Shown here: piece by piece, positions 1 to 11,196 of the stretch
Position numbering within the stretch: position 1 is the stretch's first letter
Layout: each line of letters starts with the position of its first letter
Source of the DNA: Karalla daura
Lineage: Eukaryota; Chordata; Actinopteri; Chaetodontiformes; Leiognathidae
DNA length: 64,000 nt
Assembly (NCBI GenBank): GCA_029224185.1
Contig: CM055192.1
Coordinates: 4,585,076 to 4,649,075, forward strand
Direction: 5' to 3'
Program-made: the position numbers and the translations under genes
Notes under the pieces: model-generated
Told to the model about the DNA's origin: nothing
The model's database searches: none
What the model saw: the letters and a program-made list of their open reading frames with translations, nothing else

Positions 1-2054
1 CAAATCCTGGGTTTGGGCTCGCTCGCTCGGGGTCGGGATCCCGGCCAAAACGACAGGTCCGGGGTGGGTGTTTTTTTCACTTTCGGCGAGGGTTATTATC
101 TCAGCTCCAGCACCACACCCGGCCTCAGGATTTCTTTTTCCAGTCAGCATTGGCCACCCCGGAGGCGGCTCACAACCCAAATCGTGGGTTTGGGCTTGCT
201 CGCTCGGGGTCGGGATCCCGGCCAAAACGACAGGTCCGGGGTGGTCGTTTTTTTCACTTTCGGCGAGGGTCAATATCTCAGCTCCGGGAACACACCCGGC
301 CTCGGGATTGCTTTTTCCAGTGAGCGTTGGCCACCCCGGAGGCGGCTCACACCCCAAATCGTGGGTTTTGGCTCGCTTGCTCGGGGTCAGGTTTCCGGCC
401 AAAACGACAGGTCCGGGGTGGTCGTTTTTTTCACTTTCGGCGAGGGTTAATATCTCAGCTCCGGGACCACACCCGGCCTCGGGATTGCCTTTTCCAGTGA
501 GCGTTGGCCACCCCGGAGGCGGCTCACACCCCAAATCGTGGGTTTCGGCTCGCTCGCTCTTGGTCGGGATCCTGGCCAAAACGACAGGTCCGGGGTGGTC
601 GTTTTTTTCACTTTCGGTAAGGGTTAATATCTCAACTCCGGGACCACACCCGGCCTCGGGATTGCTTTTTCCAGTCAGCGTTGGCCACCCCGGAGGCGGC
701 TCACACCCCAAATCCTGGGTTTGGGCTCGCTCGCTCGGGGTCGGGATCTCGGCCAAAACGACAGGTCCGGGGTGGTCGTTTTTTTCACTTTCGGCGAGCT
801 TTCACATCTCAGCTCCAGGATCAAATCTGGCATCGGGATTGCGTTTTCCAGTGAGCGTGGGCCACCCCGGAGGCGGCCCACACCCCAAATGGTGGGTTTG
901 GGCTCGCTCGCTCGGGGTCGGGATCTCGGCCAAAACGACAGGTCCGGGGTGGTCGTTTTTTTCACTTTCGGCGAGCTTTAATATCTCAGCTCCAGGATCA
1001 AATCCGGCATCGGGATTGCGTTTTCCAGTGAGCGTGGGCCACCCCGGAGGCGGCTCACACCCCAAATCGTGGGTTTGGGCTCGCTCGCTCGGGGTCGGGA
1101 TCCCGGCCAAAACGACAGGTCCGGGGTGGGTGTTTTTTTCACTTTCGGCGAGGGTTATTATCTCAGCTCCAGCACCACACCCGGCCTCAGGATTTCTTTT
1201 TCCAGTCAGCATTGGCCACCCCGGAGGCGGCTCACACCCCAAATCGTGGGTTTGGGCTCGCTCGCTCGGGGTCAGGATTCCGGCCAAAACGACAGGTCCG
1301 GGGTGGTCGTTTTTTTCACTTTCGGCGAGGGTTATTATCTCAGCTCCGGGACCACACCCGGCCCCGGGATTGCTTTTTCCAGTGATCGTTGGCCACCCCG
1401 GAGGCGGCTCACACCCCAAATCGTGGGTTTGGGCTCGCTCGCTCGGGGTCGGGATCCCGGCCAAAACGACAGGTTGTTTTTTTCACTTACGGCAAGGGTT
1501 AATTTCTCAGCTCCGGGACCACACCCGGCCTCGGGATTGCTTTTTCCAGTGATCGTTGGCCACCCCGGAGGCGGCTCACACCCCAAATCGTGGGTTTGAG
1601 CTTGCTCGCTCAGGGTCAGGATTCCGGCCAAAACGACAGGTCCAGGGTGGTGGTTTTTTTCACTTTCGGCGAGGGTTAATATCTCAGCTCCGGGACCACA
1701 CCCGGCCTCGGGATTACCTTTTCCAGTGAGCGTTGGCCACCTCGGAGGCGGCTCACACCCCAAATCGTGGGTTTCGGCTCGCTCGCTATTGGTCGGGATT
1801 CCGGCCAAAACGACAGGTCCGGGGTGGTCGTTTTTTTCACTTTCGGCGAGGGTTAATATCTCAGCTCCAGGACCACACCCGGCCTCGGGATTGCTTTTTC
1901 CAGTGAGCGTTGTCCACCCCGGAGGCGGCTCACAACCCAAATCGTGGGTTTGGGCTTGCTCGCTCGGGGTCGGGATCCCGGCCAAAACGACAAATCCGGG
2001 ATGGTCGTTTTTTTCACTTTCGGCGAGGGTTAATATCTCAGCTCCGGGATCAAA

Positions 2055-2126
2055 TGATCCTGGAGCTGAGATTTTAAAGCTCGCCGAAAGTGAAAAAGTG
2101 AAAAAAACGACCACCCCGGACCTGTC
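2055..2126 (-). repeat. Inverted partial monomer, copy 1
   Basis: A 72-base piece of the monomer lies in reverse orientation: the cggcgag-to-gacaggtcc half reads backwards as gatcctggagctgag through ccccggacctgtc. It also carries an 8-base duplication, aaagtgaa. The forward monomer resumes immediately after, 120 bp out of register with the preceding copy. The left junction ggatcaaatgatcc and the inner aaaaaaacga/tcgttttttt pair are near-perfect palindromes, so this stretch can form a long hairpin. Confidence 0.88.
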
Positions 2127-4282
2127 GTTTTTTTCACTTTCGGCGAGCTTTCATATCTCAGCTCCAGGATCAAATCTGGCATCGGGATTGCGTTTTCCAG
2201 TGAGCGTGGGCCACCCTGGAGGCGGCCCACACCCCAAATGGTGGGTTTGGGCTCGCTCACTCGGGGTCGGGATTCCGGCCAAAACGACAGGTCCGGGGTG
2301 GTCGTTTTTTTCACTTTCGGCGAGGGTTAATATCTCAGCTCCGGGACCACACCCGGGCTCGGGATCGCTTTTTCCAGTGAGCGTTGGCCAACCCGGAGGC
2401 AGCTCACACCCCAAATCGTGGGTTTGGGCTCGCTCGCTCGGGGTCAGGATTCTGGCCAAAACGACAGGTCCGGGGTGGTCGTTTTTTTCACTTTCGGCGA
2501 GGGTTAATATCTCAGCTCCGGGACCACACCCGGCCTCGGGATTGCTTTTTCCAGTGAGCGTTGTCCACCCCGGAGGCGGCTCACAACCCAAATCGTGGGT
2601 TTGGGCTTGCTCGCTCGGGATCCCGGCCAAAACGACAGGTCCGGGGTGGTCGTTTTTTTCACTTTCGGCGAGGGTCAATATCTCAGCTCCGGGAACACAC
2701 CCGGCCTCGGGATTGCTTTTTCCAGTGAGCGTTGGCCACCCCGGAGGCGGCTCACACCCCAAATCGTGGGTTTTGGCTCGCTTGCTCGGGGTCAGGTTTC
2801 CGGCCAAAACGACAGGTCCGGGGTGGTCGTTTTTTTCACTTTCGGCGAGGGTTAATATCTCAGCTCCGGGACCACACCCGGCCTCGGGATTGCCTTTTCC
2901 AGTGAGCGTTGGCCACCCCGGAGGCGGCTCACACCCCAAATCGTGGGTTTCGGCTCGCTCGCTCTTGGTCGGGATCCTGGCCAAAACGACAGGTCCGGGG
3001 TGGTCGTTTTTTTCACTTTCGGTAAGGGTTAATATCTCAACTCCGGGACCACACCCGGCCTCGGGATTGCTTTTTCCAGTCAGCGTTGGCCACCCCGGAG
3101 GCGGCCCACACCCCAAATGGTGGGTTTGGGCTCGCTCACTCGGGGTCGGGATCTCGGCCAAAACGACAGGTCCGGGGTGGTCGTTTTTTTCACTTTCGCC
3201 GAGCTTTAATATCTCAGCTCCAGGATCAAATCCGGCATCGGGATTGCGTTTTCCAGTGAGCGTTGGCCACCTCGGAGGCGGCTCACACCCCAAATCGTGG
3301 GTTTCGGCTCGCTCGCTATTGGTCGGGATTCCGGCCAAAACGACAGGTCCGGGGTGGTCGTTTTTTTCACTTTCGGCGAGGGTTAATATCTCAGCTCCGG
3401 GACCACACCCGGGCTCGGGATCGCTTTTTCCAGTGAGCGTTGTCCACCCCGGAGGCGGCTCACAACCCAAATCGTGGGTTTGGGCTTGCTCGCTCGGGGT
3501 CTGGATCCCGGCCAAAACGACAGGTTGTTTTTTTCACTTACGGCAAGGGTTAATTTCTCAGCTCCGGGACCACACCCGGCCTCGGGATTGCTTTTTCCAG
3601 TGATCGTTGGCCACCCCGGAGGCGGCTCACACCCCAAATCGTGGGTTTGAGCTTGCTCGCTCAGGGTCAGGATTCCGGCCAAAACGACAGGTCCAGGGTG
3701 GTGGTTTTTTTCACTTTCGGCGAGGGTTAATATCTCAGCTCCGGGACCACACCCGGCCTCGGGATTACCTTTTCCAGTGAGCGTTGGCCACCTCGGAGGC
3801 GGCTCACACCCCAAATCGTGGGTTTCGGCTCGCTCGCTATTGGTCGGGATTCCGGCCAAAACGACAGGTCCGGGGTGGTCGTTTTTTTCACTTTCGGCGA
3901 GGGTTAATATCTCAGCTCCGGGACCACACCCGGCCTCGGGATTGCTTTTTCCAGTGAGCGTTGTCCACCCCGGAGGCGGCTCACAACCCAAATCGTGGGT
4001 TTGGGCTTGCTCGCTCGGGGTCGGGATCCCGGCCAAAACGACAGGTCCGGGGTGGGTGTTTTTTTCACTTTCGGCGAGGGTCAATATCTCAGCTCCGGGA
4101 ACACACCCGGCCTCGGGATTGCTTTTTCCAGTGAGCGTTGGACACCCCGGAGGCGGCTCACACCCCAAATCGTGGGTTTCGGCTCGCTCGCTATTGGTCG
4201 GGATTCCGGCCAAAACGACAGGTCCGGGGTGGTCGTTTTTTTCACTTTCGGCGAGGGTTATTATCTCAGCTCCGGGATCAAA

Positions 4283-4354
4283 TGATCCTGGAGCTGAGAT
4301 TTTAAAGCTCGCCGAAAGTGAAAAAGTGAAAAAAACGACCACCCCGGACCTGTC
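4283..4354 (-). repeat. Inverted partial monomer, copy 2
   Basis: Same inverted segment and same junctions as at 2055, including gatcctggagctgag and the extra aaagtgaa. The monomer resumed downstream has tccctttcagcgag in place of tcactttcggcgag. Confidence 0.88.
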
Positions 4355-6339
4355 GTTTTTTTCCCTTTCAGCGAGCTTTAATATCTCAGCTCCAGGATCA
4401 ACTCCGGCATCGGGATTGTGTTTTCCAGTGAGCGTGGGCCACCCTGGAGGCGGCCCACACCCCAAATGGTGGGTTTGGGCTCGCTCACTCGGGGTCGGGA
4501 TCTCGGCCAAAACGACAGGTCCGGGGTGGTCGTTTTTTTCACTTTCGGCGAGCTTTAATATCTCAGCTCCAGGATCAAATCTGGCATTGGGATTGCGTTT
4601 TCCAGTGAGCGTTGGCCACCTCGGAGGCGGCTCACACCCCAAATCGTGGGTTTCGGCTCGCTCGCTATTGGTCGGGATTCCGGCCAATACGACAGGTCCG
4701 GGGTGGTCGTTTTTTTCACTTTCGGCGAGGGTTAATATCTCAGCTCCGGGACCACACCCGGCCTCGGGATTACCTTTTCCAGTGAGCGTTGGCCACCTCG
4801 GAGGCGGCTCACACCCCAAATCGTGGGTTTCGGCTCGCTCGCTATTGGTCGGGATTCCGGCCAAAACGACAGGTCCGGGGTGGTCGTTTTTTTCACTTTC
4901 GGTGAGGGTTAACATCTCAGCTCCGGGACCACACCCGGCCTCGGGATTGCTTTTTCCAGTGAGCGTGGGCCACCCCGGAGGCGGCTCACACCCCAAATCG
5001 TGGGTTTGGGCTCGCTCGCTCGGGGTCGGGATCCCGGCCAAAACGACAGGTCCGGGGTGGGTGTTTTTTTCACTTTCGGCGAGGGTTATTATCTCAGCTC
5101 CAGCACCACACCCGGCCTCAGGATTTCTTTTTCCAGTCAGCATTGGCCACCCCGGAGGCGGCTCACACCCCAAATCGTGGGTTTGGGCTCGCTCGCTCGG
5201 GGTCGGGATCCCGGCCAAAAGGACAGGTTGTTTTTTTCACTTACGGCAAGGGTTAATTTCTCAGCTCCGGGACCACACCCGGCCTCGGGATTACTTTTTC
5301 CAGTGATCGTTGGCAACCCCGGAGGCGGCTCACACCCCAAATCGTGGGTTTGAGCTTGCTCGCTCAGGGTCAGGATTCCGGCCAAAACGACAGGTCCAGG
5401 GTGGTGGTTTTTTTCACTTTCGGCGAGGGTTAATATCTCAGCTCCGGGACCACACCCGGCCTCGGGATTGCTTTTTCCAGTGAGCGTTGTCCACCCCGGA
5501 GGCGGCTCACAACCCAAATCGTGGGTTTGGGCTTGCTCGCTCGGGGTCGGGATCCCGGCCAAAACGACAGGTCCGGGGTGGTCGTTTTTTTCACTTTCGG
5601 CGAGGGTCAATATCTCAGCTCCGGGAACACACCCGGCCTCGGGATTGCTTTTTCCAGTGAGCGTTGGACACCCCGGAGGCGGCTCACACCCCAAATCGTG
5701 GGTTTCGGCTCGCTCGCTATTGGTCGGGATTCCGGCCAAAACGACAGGTCCGGGGTGGTCGTTTTTTTCACTTTCGGCGAGGGTTAATATCTCAGCTCCG
5801 GGACCACACCCGGCCTCGGGATTGCTTTTTCCAGTGAGCGTTGTCCACCCCGGAGGCGGCTCACAACCCAAATCGTGGGTTTGGGCTTGCTCGCTCGGGG
5901 TCGGGATCCCGGCCAAAACGACAGGTCCGGGGTGGTCGTTTTTTTCACTTTCGGCGAGGGTCAATATCTCAGCTCCGGGAACACACCCGGCCTCGGGATT
6001 GCTTTTTCCAGTGAGCGTTGGCCACCCCGGAGGCGGCTCACACCCCAAATCGTGGGTTTTGGCTCGCTTGCTCGGGGTCAGGTTTCCGGCCAAAACGACA
6101 GGTCCGGGGTGGTCGTTTTTTTCACTTTCGGCGAGGGTTAATATCTCAGCTCCGGGACCACACCCGGCCTCGGGATTGCCTTTTCCAGTGAGCGTTGGCC
6201 ACCCCGGAGGCGGCTGACACCCCAAATCGTGGGTTTTGGCTCGCTCGCTCTTGGTCGGGATCCTGGCCAAAACGACAGGTCCGGGGTGGTCGTTTTTTTC
6301 ACTTTCGGTAAGGGTTAATATCTCAACTCCGGGATCAAA

Positions 6340-6411
6340 TGATCCCAGAGCTGAGATTTTAAAGCTCGCCGAAAGTGAAAAAGTGAAAAAAATGACCACC
6401 CCGGACCTGTC
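6340..6411 (-). repeat. Inverted partial monomer, copy 3
   Basis: Inverted segment with the diverged left arm gatcccagagctgag and the aaaaaaatgacc variant. This subtype is shared by the copies at 8584, 10474 and 11125, and so marks the higher-order repeat unit. Confidence 0.88.
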
Positions 6412-8583
6412 GTTTTTTTCCCTTTCGGCGAGCTTTAATATCTCAGCTCCAGGATCAAATCTGGCATCGGGATTGCGTTTTCCAGTGAGCGTGGGCCACC
6501 CCGGAGGCGGACCACACCCCAAATGGTGGGTTTGGGCTCGCTCGCTCGGGGTCGGGATCTCGGCCAAAACGACAGGTCCGGGGTGGTCGTTTTTTTCATT
6601 TTCGGCGAGCTTTAATATCTCAGCTCCAGGATCAAATCCGGCATCGGGATTGCGTTTTCCAGTGAGCGTGGGCCACCCCGGAGGCGGCTCACACCCCAAA
6701 ACGTGGGTTTGGGCTCGCTCGCTCGGGGTCGGGATCTCGGCCAAAACGACAGGTCCGGGGTGGTCGTTTTTTTCACTTTCGGTAAGGGTTAATATCTCAA
6801 CTCCGGGACCACACCTGGCCTCGGGATTGCTTATTCCAGTCAGCGTTGGCCACCCCGGAGGCGGCTCACACCCCAAATCCTGGGTTTGGGCTTGCTCGCT
6901 CGGGGTCGGGATCCCGGCCAAAACGACAGGTCCGGGGTGGTCGTTTTTTTCACTTTCGGCGAGGGTTAATATCTCAGCTCCAGGATCAAATCCGGCATCG
7001 GGATTGCGTTTTCCAGTGAGCGTGGGCCACCCCGGAGGCGGCTCACACCCCAAAACGTGGGTTTGGGCTCGCTCGCTCGGGGTCGGGATCTCGGCCAAAA
7101 CGACAGGTCCGGGGTGGTCGTTTTTTTCACTTTCGGCGAGGGTTATTATCTCAGCTCCAGCACCACACCCGGCCTCAGGATTGCTTTTTCCAGTGATCGT
7201 TGGCCACCCCGGAGGCGGCTCACACCCCAAATCGTGGGTTTGGGCTCGCTCGCTCGGGGTCGGGATCTCGGCCAAAACGACAGGTCCGGGGTGGTCGTTT
7301 TTTTCACTTTCGGCGAGCTTTAATATCTCAGCTCCAGGATCAAATCTGGCATCGGGATTGCGTTTTCCAGTGAGCGTTGGCCACCTCGGAGGCGGCTCAC
7401 ACCCCAAATCGTGGGTTTCGGCTCGCTCGCTATTGGTCGGGATTCCGGCCAATACGACAGGTCCGGGGTGGTCGTTTTTTTCACTTTCGGCGAGGGTTAA
7501 TATCTCAGCTCCGGGACCACACCCGGGCTCGGGATCGCTTTTTCCAGTGAGCGTTGGCCAACCCGGAGGCGGCTCACACCCCAAATCGTGGGTTTGGGCT
7601 CGCTCGCTCGGGGTCAGGATTCTGGCCAAAATGACAGGTCCGGGGTGGTCGTTTTTTTCACTTTCGGCGAGGGTTAATATCTCAGCTCCGGGACCACACC
7701 CGGCCTCGGGATTGCTTTTTCCAGTGAGCGTTGTCCACCCCGGAGGCGGCTCACAACCCAAATCGTGGGTTTGGGCTTGCTCGCTCGGGGTCGGGATCCC
7801 GGCCAAAACGACAGGTCCGGGGTGGTCGTTTTTTTCACTTTCGGCGAGGGTCAATATCTCAGCTCCGGGAACACACCCGGCCTCGGGATTGCTTTTTCCA
7901 GTGAGCGTTGGCCACCCCGGAGGCGGCTCACACCCCAAATCGTGGGTTTTGGCTCGCTTGCTCGGGGTCAGGTTTCCGGCCAAAACGACAGGTCCGGGGT
8001 GGTCGTTTTTTTCACTTTCGGCGAGGGTTAATATCTCAGCTCCGGGACCACACCCGGCCTCGGGATTGCTTTTTCCAGTGAGCGTTGTCCACCCCGGAGG
8101 CGGCTCACAACCCAAATCGTGGGTTTGGGCTTGCTCGCTCGGGGTCGGGATCCCGGCCAAAACGACAGGTCCGGGGTGGTCGTTTTTTTCACTTTCGGCG
8201 AGGGTCAATATCTCAGCTCCGGGAACACACCCGGCCTCGGGATTGCTTTTTCCAGTGAGCGTTGGCCACCCCGGAGGCGGCTCACACCCCAAATCGTGGG
8301 TTTTGGCTCGCTTGCTCGGGGTCAGGTTTCCGGCCAAAACGACAGGTCCGGGGTGGTCGTTTTTTTCACTTTCGGCGAGGGTTAATATCTCAGCTCCGGG
8401 ACCACACCCGGCCTCGGGATTGCCTTTTCCAGTGAGCGTTGGCCACCCCGGAGGCGGCTGACACCCCAAATCGTGGGTTTTGGCTCGCTCGCTCTTGGTC
8501 GGGATCCTGGCCAAAACGACAGGTCCGGGGTGGTCGTTTTTTTCACTTTCGGTAAGGGTTAATATCTCAACTCCGGGATCAAA

Positions 8584-8655
8584 TGATCCCAGAGCTGAGA
8601 TTTTAAAGCTCGCCGAAAGTGAAAAAGTGAAAAAAATGACCACCCCGGACCTGTC
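8584..8655 (-). repeat. Inverted partial monomer, copy 4
   Basis: Matches the copy at 6340, exactly 2244 bp downstream of it, as part of the higher-order duplication. Confidence 0.88.
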
Positions 8656-10473
8656 GTTTTTTTCCCTTTCGGCGAGCTTTAATATCTCAGCTCCAGGATC
8701 AAATCTGGCATCGGGATTGCGTTTTCCAGTGAGCGTGGGCCACCCCGGAGGCGGACCACACCCCAAATGGTGGGTTTGGGCTCGCTCGCTCGGGGTCGGG
8801 ATCTCGGCCAAAACGACAGGTCCGGGGTGGTCGTTTTTTTCATTTTCGGCGAGCTTTAATATCTCAGCTCCAGGATCAAATCCGGCATCGGGATTGCGTT
8901 TTCCAGTGAGCGTGGGCCACCCCGGAGGCGGCTCACACCCCAAAACGTGGGTTTGGGCTCGCTCGCTCGGGGTCGGGATCTCGGCCAAAACGACAGGTCC
9001 GGGGTGGTCGTTTTTTTCACTTTCGGTAAGGGTTAATATCTCAACTCCGGGACCACACCTGGCCTCGGGATTGCTTATTCCAGTCAGCGTTGGCCACCCC
9101 GGAGGCGGCTCACACCCCAAATCCTGGGTTTGGGCTTGCTCGCTCGGGGTCGGGATCCCGGCCAAAACGACAGGTCCGGGGTGGTCGTTTTTTTCACTTT
9201 CGGCGAGGGTTAATATCTCAGCTCCAGGATCAAATCCGGCATCGGGATTGCGTTTTCCAGTGAGCGTGGGCCACCCCGGAGGCGGCTCACACCCCAAAAC
9301 GTGGGTTTGGGCTCGCTCGCTCGGGGTCGGGATCTCGGCCAAAACGACAGGTCCGGGGTGGTCGTTTTTTTCACTTTCGGCGAGGGTTATTATCTCAGCT
9401 CCAGCACCACACCCGGCCTCAGGATTGCTTTTTCCAGTGATCGTTGGCCACCCCGGAGGCGGCTCACACCCCAAATCGTGGGTTTGGGCTCGCTCGCTCG
9501 GGGTCGGGATCTCGGCCAAAACGACAGGTCCGGGGTGGTCGTTTTTTTCACTTTCGGCGAGCTTTAATATCTCAGCTCCAGGATCAAATCTGGCATCGGG
9601 ATTGCGTTTTCCAGTGAGCGTTGGCCACCTCGGAGGCGGCTCACACCCCAAATCGTGGGTTTCGGCTCGCTCGCTATTGGTCGGGATTCCGGCCAATACG
9701 ACAGGTCCGGGGTGGTCGTTTTTTTCACTTTCGGCGAGGGTTAATATCTCAGCTCCGGGACCACACCCGGGCTCGGGATCGCTTTTTCCAGTGAGCGTTG
9801 GCCAACCCGGAGGCGGCTCACACCCCAAATCGTGGGTTTGGGCTCGCTCGCTCGGGGTCAGGATTCTGGCCAAAATGACAGGTCCGGGGTGGTCGTTTTT
9901 TTCACTTTCGGCGAGGGTTAATATCTCAGCTCCGGGACCACACCCGGCCTCGGGATTGCTTTTTCCAGTGAGCGTTGTCCACCCCGGAGGCGGCTCACAA
10001 CCCAAATCGTGGGTTTGGGCTTGCTCGCTCGGGGTCGGGATCCCGGCCAAAACGACAGGTCCGGGGTGGTCGTTTTTTTCACTTTCGGCGAGGGTCAATA
10101 TCTCAGCTCCGGGAACACACCCGGCCTCGGGATTGCTTTTTCCAGTGAGCGTTGGCCACCCCGGAGGCGGCTCACACCCCAAATCGTGGGTTTTGGCTCG
10201 CTTGCTCGGGGTCAGGTTTCCGGCCAAAACGACAGGTCCGGGGTGGTCGTTTTTTTCACTTTCGGCGAGGGTTAATATCTCAGCTCCGGGACCACACCCG
10301 GCCTCGGGATTGCCTTTTCCAGTGAGCGTTGGCCACCCCGGAGGCGGCTGACACCCCAAATCGTGGGTTTTGGCTCGCTCGTTCTTGGTCGGGATCCTGG
10401 CCAAAACGACAGGTCCGGGGTGGTCGTTTTTTTCACTTTCGGTAAGGGTTAATATCTCAACTCCGGGATCAAA

Positions 10474-10545
10474 TGATCCCAGAGCTGAGATTTTAAAGCT
10501 CGCCGAAAGTGAAAAAGTGAAAAAAATGACCACCCCGGACCTGTC
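10474..10545 (-). repeat. Inverted partial monomer, copy 5
   Basis: Matches the copy at 8584, 1890 bp downstream of it. It sits in the block carrying the gctcgttcttgg variant. Confidence 0.88.
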
Positions 10546-11124
10546 GTTTTTTTCCCTTTCGGCGAGCTTTAATATCTCAGCTCCAGGATCAAATCTGGCA
10601 TCGGGATTGCGTTTTCCAGTGAGCGTGGGCCACCCCGGAGGCGGACCACACCCCAAATGGTGGGTTTGGGCTCGCTCGCTCGGGGTCGGGATCTCGGCCA
10701 AAACGACAGGTCCGGGGTGGTCGTTTTTTTCATTTTCGGCGAGCTTTAATATCTCAGCTCCAGGATCAAATCCGGCATCGGGATTGCGTTTTCCAGTGAG
10801 CGTGGGCCACCCCGGAGGCGGCTCACACCCCAAAACGTGGGTTTGGGCTCGCTCGCTCGGGGTCGGGATCTCGGCCAAAACGACAGGTCCGGGGTGGTCG
10901 TTTTTTTCACTTTCGGTAAGGGTTAATATCTCAACTCCGGGACCACACCCGGCCTCGGGATTGCCTTTTCCAGTGAGCGTTGGCCACCCCGGAGGCGGCT
11001 GACACCCCAAATCGTGGGTTTTGGCTCGCTCGCTCTTGGTCGGGATCCTGGCCAAAACGACAGGTCCGGGGTGGTCGTTTTTTTCACTTTCGGTAAGGGT
11101 TAATATCTCAACTCCGGGATCAAA

Positions 11125-11196
11125 TGATCCCAGAGCTGAGATTTTAAAGCTCGCCGAAAGTGAAAAAGTGAAAAAAATGACCACCCCGGACCTGTC
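11125..11196 (-). repeat. Inverted partial monomer, copy 6
   Basis: Matches the copy at 10474, 651 bp downstream (three monomers plus the 120-bp offset). It is the last inversion before the array edge. Confidence 0.88.
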
